In this document: positions 1 to 7,554 of the stretch, one piece after another
Numbering within the stretch: the first letter of the stretch is position 1
How the letters are laid out: every line of letters begins with the position of its first letter
Translations under genes and position numbers: made by a program
NCBI RefSeq assembly: GCF_014203535.1
Contig: NZ_JACHJI010000004.1
Location: 587,237 to 651,236 of the forward strand
Direction: 5' to 3'
Source: Streptomyces griseomycini
GTDB taxonomy: Bacteria > Actinomycetota > Actinomycetes > Streptomycetales > Streptomycetaceae
DNA length: 64,000 bases
Notes under the pieces: model-generated
Told to the model about the DNA's origin: nothing
Databases searched by the model: none
Seen by the model: only the letters and a program-made list of their open reading frames with translations

Positions 1-98
1 ATCGACTCTCCGGACCCCAGGCCGGGGTGACCAGTCCCGCTCCTGCCTACCCCTGACAGGTGCAGGCTGCGGGCGTCGCCGCCGCGCATACTGGGCCC

Positions 99-1037
99 AT
101 GGACCGCAGATCACCGCTCGGCGAGTTCCTGAGGGTGCGGCGCGCGCAGTTGAGCCCGGACGACGTCGGCCTGCCCCGGTACGGGGACCGGCGCCGGGTG
201 CCCGGCCTGCGCCGGGAGGAAGTCGCGATGCTCGCGGGGGTCAGCGCCGGCTACTACACACGGCTCGAACAGGGACAGCCGGTCAACGCCTCGGCCGAAG
301 TCCTCGACGCGATCGCGGCCGCCCTGCACCTGACCACGGCCGAGCGGGAGCACCTGCACGTCCTGTCGACGACGGGTCACCGGACCCGGCCGGCGACGCC
401 CCGCGCGGAGCGCGTCTCCGCCGATCTGCGCATGCTGCTGGCCACCATGGACCACGTGCCCGCTCTCGTCGTGGGCCGCCGCAACGACGTGCTGGCCTGG
501 AACAGGACCGGGCACGCCCTGCTCGCCGGGCACCTGGACCCCGCAGCGCCCGACGACCCCGACACCCGCCCCAACCTGTCCCGGCTGGTCTTCCTGGACG
601 CGCCCACCCGCGCCCTCTACCGTGACTGGCCCGCCAAGGCCCGCGCCGTGGTCGGCAACCTGCGCACCCTGACGGCCCGCAACCCGGGAGACACCCGCCT
701 CGCCGCGTTGATCGGCGAACTGACTGACCACAGCCCCGAGTTCGTCGCCCTGTGGGCCGAACACACCGTTGATCCCTGCAGCCGCGACGTTCACGACCTG
801 GCCCATCCGGTCGTCGGGGAACTCACCGTCACACAACAGGCGTTCCACGTCCCGCAGGAACCGCACCAGTCCCTCGTCACCCTCACCGCGGAGCCCGGGT
901 CCCCCTCCGCCGCGGCACTGACGGCGCTGCGGCAGGCGTGCGGCACCGGCGAGGGCGGTCGCGGCCCGGCGGGCCGGCGCGGCGTCCCCACGGCCGCCGG
1001 CACCTCACCGGCCCGTGACCGCGGCAGGGGTGCCTGA
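99..1037 (+). CDS. XRE-family regulator with MmyB-like ligand-binding domain
   Basis: Cytoplasmic DNA-binding regulator of 312 residues. The N-terminal helix-turn-helix covers about residues 6-75 and contains GLRREEVAMLAGVS and YYTRLEQG, the signature of the MmyB/SCO4944-like family. The rest (about 100-280) matches the PAS-like MmyB ligand-binding domain, with PALVVGRRNDVLAWN at its start. The ATG at 99 is preferred over an upstream GTG at 60 because homologues begin near MDRRSPLGEFLR. A possible -10 (CATACT, 87-92) lies 6 bases before it, suggesting a leaderless mRNA. Family members usually control a neighbouring oxidoreductase. None is adjacent here, so the target is unknown. The C-terminal 35 residues are low-complexity Gly/Arg. 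Confidence 0.85.
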   Translation: MDRRSPLGEFLRVRRAQLSPDDVGLPRYGDRRRVPGLRREEVAMLAGVSAGYYTRLEQGQPVNASAEVLDAIAAALHLTTAEREHLHVLSTTGHRTRPATPRAERVSADLRMLLATMDHVPALVVGRRNDVLAWNRTGHALLAGHLDPAAPDDPDTRPNLSRLVFLDAPTRALYRDWPAKARAVVGNLRTLTARNPGDTRLAALIGELTDHSPEFVALWAEHTVDPCSRDVHDLAHPVVGELTVTQQAFHVPQEPHQSLVTLTAEPGSPSAAALTALRQACGTGEGGRGPAGRRGVPTAAGTSPARDRGRGA

Positions 1038-1399
1038 CACTCCCGTCCGGCTCCGCGCTCTTGCCGGCCGTCGCCTGCTCGACGCGGGTGAGGACCGACC
1101 GCGGCCGCACACCGGCAGCCGCCGGCACCTGCGCGTCCGGCTCGACAAGCCCACCGGCGAACTCGCCTTCCACCCGTGCCGGTCACCGGGCGACAGTCCG
1201 ACGCAGCCACTACCGGCAAAGAACTGTGGACGGAGCAGGGGGAGTTCACGTACCGTGTCGCTCGACGCCCTGAGACGGACGGAAGGAGGCGAGTGCCGTG
1301 CGGTTCACACCTCTCCAGCGCTCCCCTTTCCGCTGTCCCGGCGTGCTTCACGAGTTCTGACCGGGAGCGCTCCAAGCAGCCCGTATCCCGGAGGAACCC
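1038..1399. other. Intergenic region without a convincing gene
   Basis: About 360 bases between two plus-strand genes. The short frames here have no family resemblance and poor codon bias. The only clear signal is the ribosome-binding site GGAGG at the right end, 5 bases before the next ATG. The promoter of the acetyltransferase gene should lie in the right half, but I cannot fix its boxes. Confidence 0.4.
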
Positions 1400-2299
1400 A
1401 TGACCGACCCGGTCATCCACCCGCTCTCCGCGAGCGACGCCCACCTCTTCGACGCTCTCCCCGACCCGCTGGGCGCCCGTGAAGCCCATCGGCGTACCCG
1501 GTTCCGCCCCGACTGGAAGCGCGTCGCCCTGCGCGACGGCGAGGTCGTGGCACGCGGCGCGTGGTGGGGCGGCCCCGACGACTCGGAGCCCGTCAACATC
1601 AACTGGTTCGACGTGGCCGAGGGCGAGGAGGAGGCGGGGGCCGAACTCCTGCGCTCCGCCCCCTGGCAGGTCGAACTCGAGATCAACCTGCCCGGCGGCT
1701 GGCGGGACGAGCCCGGCCTGCGCCCGGCCGCCGAGGCACGCTTCTCCGCCGCACGCGCCGCCGGGTACGAACTCCTGGTGGAACGCTTCCTGTACCGCTG
1801 GACCCCGGAGCGAGGCCTGCCCGAGCGGCCCGGACGCCTGTGCTTCGGCGCCGAACCCGACGACACCGTGTTCTTCGACGCGTTGCGCCGCATCCACTCC
1901 GTGACCCTGGACGCCCACGCGCTCAAGGCCGTCGAGGAGGGCGGCCTCGACCAGGCCGCCCAGGAGGAACTCGACTTCTTCCGCTGGTGCCCCTCCCCGC
2001 GGGAGTGGTGGCGGACCGCGCACACGCCGGGGGGTGACCTGGTCGGCATCCACATCCCGGTCCACAACCCCTCCGGACCGGCCATCGGCTTCATCGGAGT
2101 CGTCCCGGAACAGCGCGGTCACGGCTACGCCTACGACCTGCTCGCGGAGTGCACCCGTTTCCTCGTCGCACAAGGCGCGGAGTTCGTCAGCGGAGCGACG
2201 GACCGGGGCAACTTCCCCATGGCCGCCAACTTCGCCGAGGCCGGCTTCCCCGTCGTCAGCGAACGCGTCAACTTCCACCCGGCGGGTCGAGCGGCCTAG
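1400..2299 (+). CDS. GNAT-family N-acetyltransferase
   Basis: Predicted acetyl-CoA-dependent N-acetyltransferase of 299 residues; substrate unknown. The C-terminal half carries the acetyl-CoA binding region, with strand IGFIGVVPE followed by QRGHGYAYDLL (the Q/RxxGxG/A pyrophosphate loop, about residues 232-250). The N-terminal half is also GNAT-like but lacks a clear loop, so this may be a tandem GNAT with one active half. A good GGAGG Shine-Dalgarno precedes ATG 1400. The next gene is also a GNAT on the same strand, but a 145-base gap holding a repeat element separates them. The TAG stop is the first three bases of a recurring intergenic element (TAGGGCCTCTCG) found twice more in this window. 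Confidence 0.8.
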   Translation: MTDPVIHPLSASDAHLFDALPDPLGAREAHRRTRFRPDWKRVALRDGEVVARGAWWGGPDDSEPVNINWFDVAEGEEEAGAELLRSAPWQVELEINLPGGWRDEPGLRPAAEARFSAARAAGYELLVERFLYRWTPERGLPERPGRLCFGAEPDDTVFFDALRRIHSVTLDAHALKAVEEGGLDQAAQEELDFFRWCPSPREWWRTAHTPGGDLVGIHIPVHNPSGPAIGFIGVVPEQRGHGYAYDLLAECTRFLVAQGAEFVSGATDRGNFPMAANFAEAGFPVVSERVNFHPAGRAA

Positions 2300-2328
2300 G
2301 GCCTCTCGTTCGGATCATGCCGGGCTCG
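2297..2328 (+). repeat. Recurrent TAGGGCCTCTCGT intergenic element, copy 1
   Basis: A 32-base element starting exactly at the TAG stop of the upstream acetyltransferase (TAGGGCCTCTCGTTCGGATC, then ATGCCGGGCTCG). It is nearly identical to elements at 12179 and 33227, each also fused to a TAG stop. The copy at 33227 has a complementary downstream arm that makes it a hairpin. I see no such arm here, so this copy may be a half-site or degenerate terminator. Confidence 0.7.
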
Positions 2329-2443
2329 CGGGGGCGACACGGCACGCCGGAGCGGGACGAGCGGGCCCCGCGGAGGGCGCGGGGCGTGTACTACTCGTAC
2401 TGCTCGGAGGACTTCCGCACACCCGGCGACTGGAGGGGGATCC

Positions 2444-3244
2444 GTGCACGATCTCGCGGACTCGATCGAATCGATGGAACAACTCGCCGCCGTCTGGCGG
2501 ATCATGGTGCTCGACCGGGACCCGGACGCGGACGTCCGTGACCTTCCGGGCATCGCCGTCCGGTGGGCCGACTGCCGCTTCGCCTTCTGGAACTGCGTCA
2601 CGCTGACCGGTGTCGGCACGGGCGCCGGACTCGTGGGGCGGCGCCTGGAGGAGGCGGCGGAGATCATGCGCTCGAAGAGCCGTCCGGGTTTCCTGTGGGT
2701 CTTCGAGGACCTCCTCGACGACGAGGCGCGCGCAGGGCTGGGGGCGGCCGCCGAGCGGGTCGGCCTCGCGTACGCCTTCCCCGGCACGGGCATGGCGGGA
2801 GACCTGCTGCCCCTCCCCGAACCGGACCACCCCGACCTGGCGTTCGTACGCGTGACCGGCGAGGAGCACCTGCGGGCCTTCGCGGACATCAACTCGCGTG
2901 CCTACGGGTTCCCGCCGGAGGACGGCCGTGACGGCCTCGTCCGCTCCGCGCTGTGGAAGGACAGGGTGCACGCTTACCTGGGCGTACGGGACGGCACCCC
3001 CGTGGCCTGCGCCGCCACGGTGGAGGCGCAGGGCCGCCTCTTCGTCCTGCTCGTCGCCACCGACCCGGAGTGGCAGCGCCGGGGCTACGGGGAGGCGGTG
3101 ACGCGCAAGGCACTGCACGAGGGCGCCCGGGCCACGGGAGCGACCCGGGCCACCCTGCACGCGACCGCCGCCGGGGCGCCCGTGTACCCCCGCATCGGCT
3201 TCCGGCCGAACTCCCCGATGCGCTTCTACACCCTGAAGTCCTGA
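2444..3244 (+). CDS. GNAT-family N-acetyltransferase
   Basis: Predicted acetyltransferase of 266 residues, with a GTG start chosen because GGAGGGGG lies just upstream. The C-terminal domain has VLLVATDPEWQRRGYG and a following helix (about residues 205-230), the acetyl-CoA binding core of GNAT enzymes, then HATAAGAPVYPRIGF, the usual last strand with a Tyr near the catalytic position. The N-terminal 120 residues look like a degenerate GNAT repeat. Substrate is unknown. It is on the same strand as the previous GNAT but probably transcribed separately. Confidence 0.8.
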   Translation: MHDLADSIESMEQLAAVWRIMVLDRDPDADVRDLPGIAVRWADCRFAFWNCVTLTGVGTGAGLVGRRLEEAAEIMRSKSRPGFLWVFEDLLDDEARAGLGAAAERVGLAYAFPGTGMAGDLLPLPEPDHPDLAFVRVTGEEHLRAFADINSRAYGFPPEDGRDGLVRSALWKDRVHAYLGVRDGTPVACAATVEAQGRLFVLLVATDPEWQRRGYGEAVTRKALHEGARATGATRATLHATAAGAPVYPRIGFRPNSPMRFYTLKS

Positions 3245-3266
3245 TCCGGCGGACCCGCCACGGCCG

Positions 3267-3416
3267 CTAGTGCACGACCTCCGGCCGCTGGCAGGGCGTC
3301 CACCAGCTGAGCAGACCCCAGATCCCGAGCGCGAGCACGCCCGCCGCGAGCGCCGCCACGACGGCGCCAGCGGCCGGAGGGAGGGCGCCCGCGCAGCCCA
3401 CTCTCTCTTCTCGCAT
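3267..3416 (-). CDS. Small single-pass membrane protein
   Basis: A 49-residue protein starting at ATG 3416 on the minus strand. Residues 13-40 form one hydrophobic segment (AAGAVVAALAAGVLALGIWG) followed by a short WWTPCQRPEVVH tail. It lies 41 bases downstream of the aminotransferase on the same strand, so it could be co-transcribed. Function is unknown. The start is supported by the compact membrane-protein pattern rather than a strong ribosome-binding site. Confidence 0.55.
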   Translation of the reverse strand: MREERVGCAGALPPAAGAVVAALAAGVLALGIWGLLSWWTPCQRPEVVH

Positions 3417-3457
3417 GCCGTGATCGACGCGACCGTCCGGCCGGCGGTTCCCGGTCC

Positions 3458-4666
3458 CTACTGCCGGTAGCCGCTCAGGAAGCGGCCGATGCGGCCGATC
3501 GCGGCCTCCAGGTCCTCCGCGTGGGGGAGGGTGAGGATGCGGAAGTGGTCGGGCCTCGGCCAGTTGAACCCGGTGCCCTGGACCACCTGGATCTTCTCCT
3601 GCAGCAGCAGGTCGAGGACGAACCTCTCGTCGTCGTGGATCTTGTGCACCTCGGGGTCCAGGCGCGGGAAGGCGTACAGCGCGCCCTTCGGCTTCACGCA
3701 GCTCACGCCGGGGATCTCGTTCAGCTTCTCCCACGCCACGTCCCGCTGCTCGCGCAGCCGCCCGCCGGGTGCGGTCAGCTCGCGGATGGACTGCCGGCCG
3801 CCGAGCGCGGCCTGGACGGCGTACTGGGCGGGGGCGTTGGCGCACAGGCGCATGGAGGCCAGCATGGTCAGGCCCTCGAGGTAGTCCTTCGCGTGCTGCT
3901 TCGGGCCGGTGACCACCAGCCAGCCGGAGCGGAAGCCCGCCACCCGGTACGTCTTGGACAGGCCGCAGAAGGTGAGGACCACCAGGTCGGGGGCGAGCGC
4001 GGCGGCCGAGTGGTGCACGGCGTCGTCGTAGAGGATCTGGTCGTAGATCTCGTCGGCGAGGACCATCAGGCCGTGCCGGCGGGCCAGGTCGAGGACGCCC
4101 TCGACGACCTCCTTCGGATAGACCGCGCCGGTGGGGTTGTTGGGGTTGATGAGGACCACGGCCTTGGTGCGGCCGGTGATCTTCGCGGCCATGTCGTCCA
4201 GGTCCGGGTACCAGTCGGCCTGCTCGTCGCACAGGTAGTGGACCGCCTTGCCGCCGGCGAGGGTCGTCACCGCCGTCCACAGGGGGAAGTCCGGTGCCGG
4301 GATGAGGATCTCGTCGCCGTCCTCCAGCAGGGCCTGCACGGCCATCGACACCAGCTCGGAGACGCCGTTGCCGAGGAAGACGTCGTCCACGTCCACCTCC
4401 AGGCCCAGGGTCTGGTAGCGCTGGGCCACCGCGCGGCGGGCGGAGAGGATCCCGCGCGAGTCCGTGTAGCCGTGCGCCTGGGGGAGCATCCGGATCATGT
4501 CCTGGAGGATCTCCTCCGGCGCCTCGAAGCCGAACAGCGCCGGGTTGCCGGTGTTCAGGCGCAGCACGCTGTGCCCCGCCTCCTCCAGCGCGTTGGCGTG
4601 CTCGATGACCGGGCCGCGGATCTCGTAACAGACCTCGCTGAGCTTGCTCGACTGCCGGAACTCCAT
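3458..4666 (-). CDS. PLP-dependent aminotransferase, AlaA-like
   Basis: Fold-type I pyridoxal-phosphate aminotransferase of 402 residues, closest in sequence style to E. coli AlaA (glutamate-pyruvate aminotransferase, about 405 residues). PLP is expected to bind Lys near residue 238 in GLSKTYRVAGFRSGW. Other family marks are LNTGNPALFGFE near the N-terminus, VLINPNNPTGAVYP and the substrate Arg region FRILTLPH near the C-terminus. Start ATG 4666 has GGAGGGG 7 bases upstream; a longer upstream frame has no homology. It is divergent from the HxlR gene. Two CTTGG-N5-CCAAG-type palindromes in the shared 81-base region suggest control by that regulator. Alanine synthesis is likely but substrate is inferred. 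Confidence 0.85.
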   Translation of the reverse strand: MEFRQSSKLSEVCYEIRGPVIEHANALEEAGHSVLRLNTGNPALFGFEAPEEILQDMIRMLPQAHGYTDSRGILSARRAVAQRYQTLGLEVDVDDVFLGNGVSELVSMAVQALLEDGDEILIPAPDFPLWTAVTTLAGGKAVHYLCDEQADWYPDLDDMAAKITGRTKAVVLINPNNPTGAVYPKEVVEGVLDLARRHGLMVLADEIYDQILYDDAVHHSAAALAPDLVVLTFCGLSKTYRVAGFRSGWLVVTGPKQHAKDYLEGLTMLASMRLCANAPAQYAVQAALGGRQSIRELTAPGGRLREQRDVAWEKLNEIPGVSCVKPKGALYAFPRLDPEVHKIHDDERFVLDLLLQEKIQVVQGTGFNWPRPDHFRILTLPHAEDLEAAIGRIGRFLSGYRQ

Positions 4667-4690
4667 GCGCCCCTCCGGTTTCTGGTGTTG

Positions 4691-4726
4691 CTTGGTTTTA
4701 CCAAGTGGACGCTTGGAAAGTCCAAC
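4691..4726. promoter_or_regulatory. Tandem palindromic operators and divergent promoters
   Basis: Two 15-base inverted repeats, CTTGGTTTTACCAAG (4691-4705) and CTTGGAAAGTCCAAC (4712-4726), sit 21 bases apart centre to centre, two helical turns. They fill the gap between the aminotransferase and HxlR genes. TAGACT (4735-4740) is a plausible -10 for the HxlR gene with TTGGAA (4713-4718) as -35, and ATG 4748 falls 7 bases beyond it, which suggests a leaderless transcript. HxlR-family proteins bind as dimers and commonly autoregulate, so these are the expected operators. Confidence 0.65.
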
Positions 4727-4747
4727 GACATGTCTAGACTGCGAGGC

Positions 4748-5374
4748 ATGCCACCTCGCCGAAGCTACGACCAGTACTGCTCCGCCGCCCGCGCGCTCGA
4801 CGCCGTCGGCGACCGCTGGACCCTGCTGATCGTCCGCGAACTCCTCGCCGGCCCGCGGCGCTACACCGACCTGCACGCGGACCTGCCCGGCGTCAGCACG
4901 GACGTACTGGCCTCGCGGCTGAAGGACATGGAGCGCGACGGGCTGACGACCCGGCGGCGGCTGCCCCCGCCCGGCGCGGCGTACGTGTACGAACTCACCG
5001 CACGGGGGCGCGCGTTGCTGCCGGTGCTGCAGGCGCTGGGTGAGTGGGGGCAGGCCGGGCTGGGGGAGCGGCGGCCCACGGACGCGGTGCGGGCGCACTG
5101 GTTCGCGCTGCCCCTGCTGCGGGCGCTGCCGGGCGAGGGGCTGGTCGAGGTCCGGCTGGAGGAAGGGACGTTCCACCTGCACGTCGGCGCCGGGGACGGT
5201 CCCGCGTACGGCGACGGTCCCGCCCCCCGGGAGCCCGACGCCCGGCTGGTCCTGGACGCCGCGACCCGTACGGCGATCAGCCGGGGCGAGCTGACCGTCG
5301 CCGACGCGGTGCGCGCCGGGCGGGTCGAGGTGACCGGCGACGGCACGCTCGCCAAGGCCCTGCGGGAGGGGTGA
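4748..5374 (+). CDS. HxlR-family winged-helix regulator
   Basis: Regulator of 208 residues. Residues 5-100 form the HxlR winged helix (YCSAARALDAVGDRWTLLIV, then RYTDLHADLPGVSTDVLASR and DGLTTRRRLPP). This kind has Cys9 and a longer C-terminal SCP2-like region (about 125-205, ending RVEVTGDGTLAKALR), a known extended HxlR layout. ATG 4748 lies 7 bases after a TAGACT -10 box. It is divergent from the AlaA-like aminotransferase, whose promoter region it probably shares and represses. A strong hairpin follows the stop. Confidence 0.85.
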   Translation: MPPRRSYDQYCSAARALDAVGDRWTLLIVRELLAGPRRYTDLHADLPGVSTDVLASRLKDMERDGLTTRRRLPPPGAAYVYELTARGRALLPVLQALGEWGQAGLGERRPTDAVRAHWFALPLLRALPGEGLVEVRLEEGTFHLHVGAGDGPAYGDGPAPREPDARLVLDAATRTAISRGELTVADAVRAGRVEVTGDGTLAKALREG

Positions 5375-5382
5375 GGGAACGG

Positions 5383-5411
5383 CGGAAGGCCCGCACCGGG
5401 CGGGCCTTCCG
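5383..5411. terminator. Bidirectional hairpin terminator
   Basis: Perfect 12-bp stem CGGAAGGCCCGC / GCGGGCCTTCCG with a 5-base loop, placed between the convergent HxlR gene and the minus-strand operon ending at 5420. There is no T-run, as is usual for Streptomyces terminators. Confidence 0.8.
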
Positions 5412-5419
5412 ACACTGCG

Positions 5420-6232
5420 TCACGTGCTCGGCGGCACCCGGGGCGGACGGCCGGACCCGCGGGTCAGCCGGTACCCGGCGACACCCGCCAGCGCGGCCAG
5501 CGCACCGCCCGCCGCCGTCCACACCCAGCGGTCGGACCACCAGCCGGAGGACCAGCCGTCCTCGGGCTCCAGACCGGCCAGCACGGGGGAGCCGGAGTCG
5601 TCGTCCTTCTCCTCCTCCCCGGCCCCGGACGTCATCGCGATGCCCGGCACCAGGGGTTCCGACAGCGAGCCGTCCACCGCCGCCGCGCCGCCGACGTCCT
5701 TGGAGCCGACCCGGAGTTCGGCCTCCACCGCCTGGCCCAGGTCGGCCGTCGGCAGCCGCAGCGCCGTGAGCCGGACGTAGTACGTGCCCGGCAGCGGGTC
5801 GTCGGCCCACGGCTCCGACCAGGCGCGGACCGTGCGCAGCACGCACTCCAGCTCCACGGAGGCCTTGTCCGTCCCGGCGGTGCGGGTCTGCGCGCCGTAC
5901 TGGCAGGCCTGGCGGCGGCGCAGGCCGTCGTACACGTCGATCTGCCAGGTCTGTGCCGCGTGGCTCTCGGGCAGCTTCACCGTCGCGTGGACGGTGGGGC
6001 GTTGTCCGGCGTCCGCCGGGAACGACCAGTACAGGTAGTCCCCCGTGGAGGCACGCGCCGTGGCGGTCTGCCCCTGCTCGACCTCCGTCGCGGTACGGAA
6101 CGAGGTGCCCGCGCGGGTGGGCGCCCCGCCGTCCTCAGGCGCCTTCGGGGACGGCGAGGAGTCGGCCGCGGCGGGGGCGGCGGCCAGTCCGAGCGTCAGC
6201 AGGGCGGCGCCCAGCACACGTGTGACGCGCAT
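5420..6232 (-). CDS. Secreted, C-terminally membrane-anchored protein of unknown function
   Basis: A 270-residue protein with a cleavable signal peptide (MRVTRVLGAALLTLGLAAAP, then AAADS), an extracellular beta-rich region, an acidic spacer (GAGEEEKDDDSG, about 215) and one C-terminal transmembrane helix (WTAAGGALAALAGVAGYRL) with a basic tail. This is the same topology as the VWA protein just upstream. The two genes overlap by one base (TGATG), so they are translationally coupled and probably work together at the outer face of the membrane. I do not recognise a catalytic motif. Confidence 0.75.
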   Translation of the reverse strand: MRVTRVLGAALLTLGLAAAPAAADSSPSPKAPEDGGAPTRAGTSFRTATEVEQGQTATARASTGDYLYWSFPADAGQRPTVHATVKLPESHAAQTWQIDVYDGLRRRQACQYGAQTRTAGTDKASVELECVLRTVRAWSEPWADDPLPGTYYVRLTALRLPTADLGQAVEAELRVGSKDVGGAAAVDGSLSEPLVPGIAMTSGAGEEEKDDDSGSPVLAGLEPEDGWSSGWWSDRWVWTAAGGALAALAGVAGYRLTRGSGRPPRVPPST

Positions 6233-7509
6233 CAGCTGGTCCTCCAGACGGCGATCCGCCAGCGTGACAGCCAGCCCCAGACGAGACCGGCGAGGAACCC
6301 GGTGAGGACCAGCGCGCCGAGCAGCCACCAGCCCCGGCCCAGGCCGAAGGAGGCCACGTCGCTCGAGCCGTCCGGGCCGTCCACGACGTCGACGGTCAGC
6401 TCCAGCGGCAGACCGGGCGTGGTCTTCACCCCGGAGTCCGCGGAGAAGGAGTTGGTCACCGCCAGACACACGACCTCGGCGGCCGGCTTGCCGCCGTCGT
6501 CGTCCTCCCGCTCGGGCCTCGGGTAGCGCAGCCCGGTGGACAGCACGTCCGTGCGGCCGTTGCCCGTGGCCTCGCCGCGCACGATCTCACGGCCGTGCAC
6601 CGTGACCGCCCGCAGCAGCACGCCGTAGTCCGGGCGCACGGCCCGGTCCGCCGCCACGCTCACCGAGGCGCGCAGCTCCTGTCCCGCCGGCAGCTCCACG
6701 CGGTACCAGCGCTGCTGCCCGAACTCCTCACGGTCGGTGTACAGGCCGGACCCCAGCGTCGGCGCCCTCGTGCACGAGGCGGCGCCCTCCGTGGCGACCG
6801 GCGTCACCACCGGTTCGGCCGCACGGTCCACCAACTCGTTCACCCGGTCGGTGAGTTCGTCCTGGTGCTCGACCGAGGTGTAGGTCCCGCCGGTCGCCTC
6901 GGCGATGCAGCTGAGCTGCCGGCTCATCTTGACGTTCGGCACCAGGCCCAGGGTGTCGACGGTCAGGCCGATGCCCTTCGCGGCGATCTCCCGGGCCACC
7001 TCGCACGGGTCGAGCGGGGCACAGGTGTCCTCGCCGTCGCTGATCAGCACGATGCGCTTGGAGCCGTCGCCGCCCTCGAGGTCGTCGGCGGCCTTCAGCA
7101 GGGCCGGCCCGATCGGGGTCCAGCCCGTCGGGGTCAGCGTGGCCACCGCCGTCTTGGCCTCGGTGCGGTCCAGCGGGCCGACCGGGTAGAGCTGCGCGGT
7201 GTCCTCGCAGCCCTCCTCGCGGTCGTCGCCGGCGTAGTTCGCCCCGAGGGTGCGGATGCCCAGCTCGACCTCCTCCGGCGTCGCGTCCAGCACCTCGTTG
7301 AACGCCTGCTTCGCCGCCGCCATCCGGGACCGGCCGTCGATGTCCCGGGCCCGCATCGAGCCGCTCACATCGAGGACGAGGTTCACCTTGGGCGCGTCCC
7401 GGCCCGTGGGTTCGTCGGCGGCCGCCGCGGCCGGGAAGGCGACGAGCCCGGCCGTCAGTGCGGCGAGCAGGGCGCAGACGCCTGCCACCGGCCGTTTTCT
7501 TGTGATCAT
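6232..7509 (-). CDS. Secreted VWA-domain membrane protein
   Basis: A 425-residue protein with a Sec signal (MITRKRPVAGVCALLAALTA, cleavage near AAAADE) and a von Willebrand factor A domain from about residue 40 to 230. The metal site DxSxS is present (LVLDVSGSM), with the conserved Thr in TPTGWTPIGPAL and Asp in LISDGED. A second beta-rich region follows, then a C-terminal transmembrane helix (WWLLGALVLTGFLAGLVWGW). Start ATG 7509 has AGGA 8 bases upstream. It lies 45 bases after the NIS synthetase gene on the same strand and is coupled to the following gene. It is likely a metal-dependent protein-binding factor; partner unknown. Confidence 0.8.
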   Translation of the reverse strand: MITRKRPVAGVCALLAALTAGLVAFPAAAAADEPTGRDAPKVNLVLDVSGSMRARDIDGRSRMAAAKQAFNEVLDATPEEVELGIRTLGANYAGDDREEGCEDTAQLYPVGPLDRTEAKTAVATLTPTGWTPIGPALLKAADDLEGGDGSKRIVLISDGEDTCAPLDPCEVAREIAAKGIGLTVDTLGLVPNVKMSRQLSCIAEATGGTYTSVEHQDELTDRVNELVDRAAEPVVTPVATEGAASCTRAPTLGSGLYTDREEFGQQRWYRVELPAGQELRASVSVAADRAVRPDYGVLLRAVTVHGREIVRGEATGNGRTDVLSTGLRYPRPEREDDDGGKPAAEVVCLAVTNSFSADSGVKTTPGLPLELTVDVVDGPDGSSDVASFGLGRGWWLLGALVLTGFLAGLVWGWLSRWRIAVWRTS

Positions 7510-7554
7510 CGGCGGATCCTAATGATCGGATGCGCCGCCCTCCAAAACGGGTGA

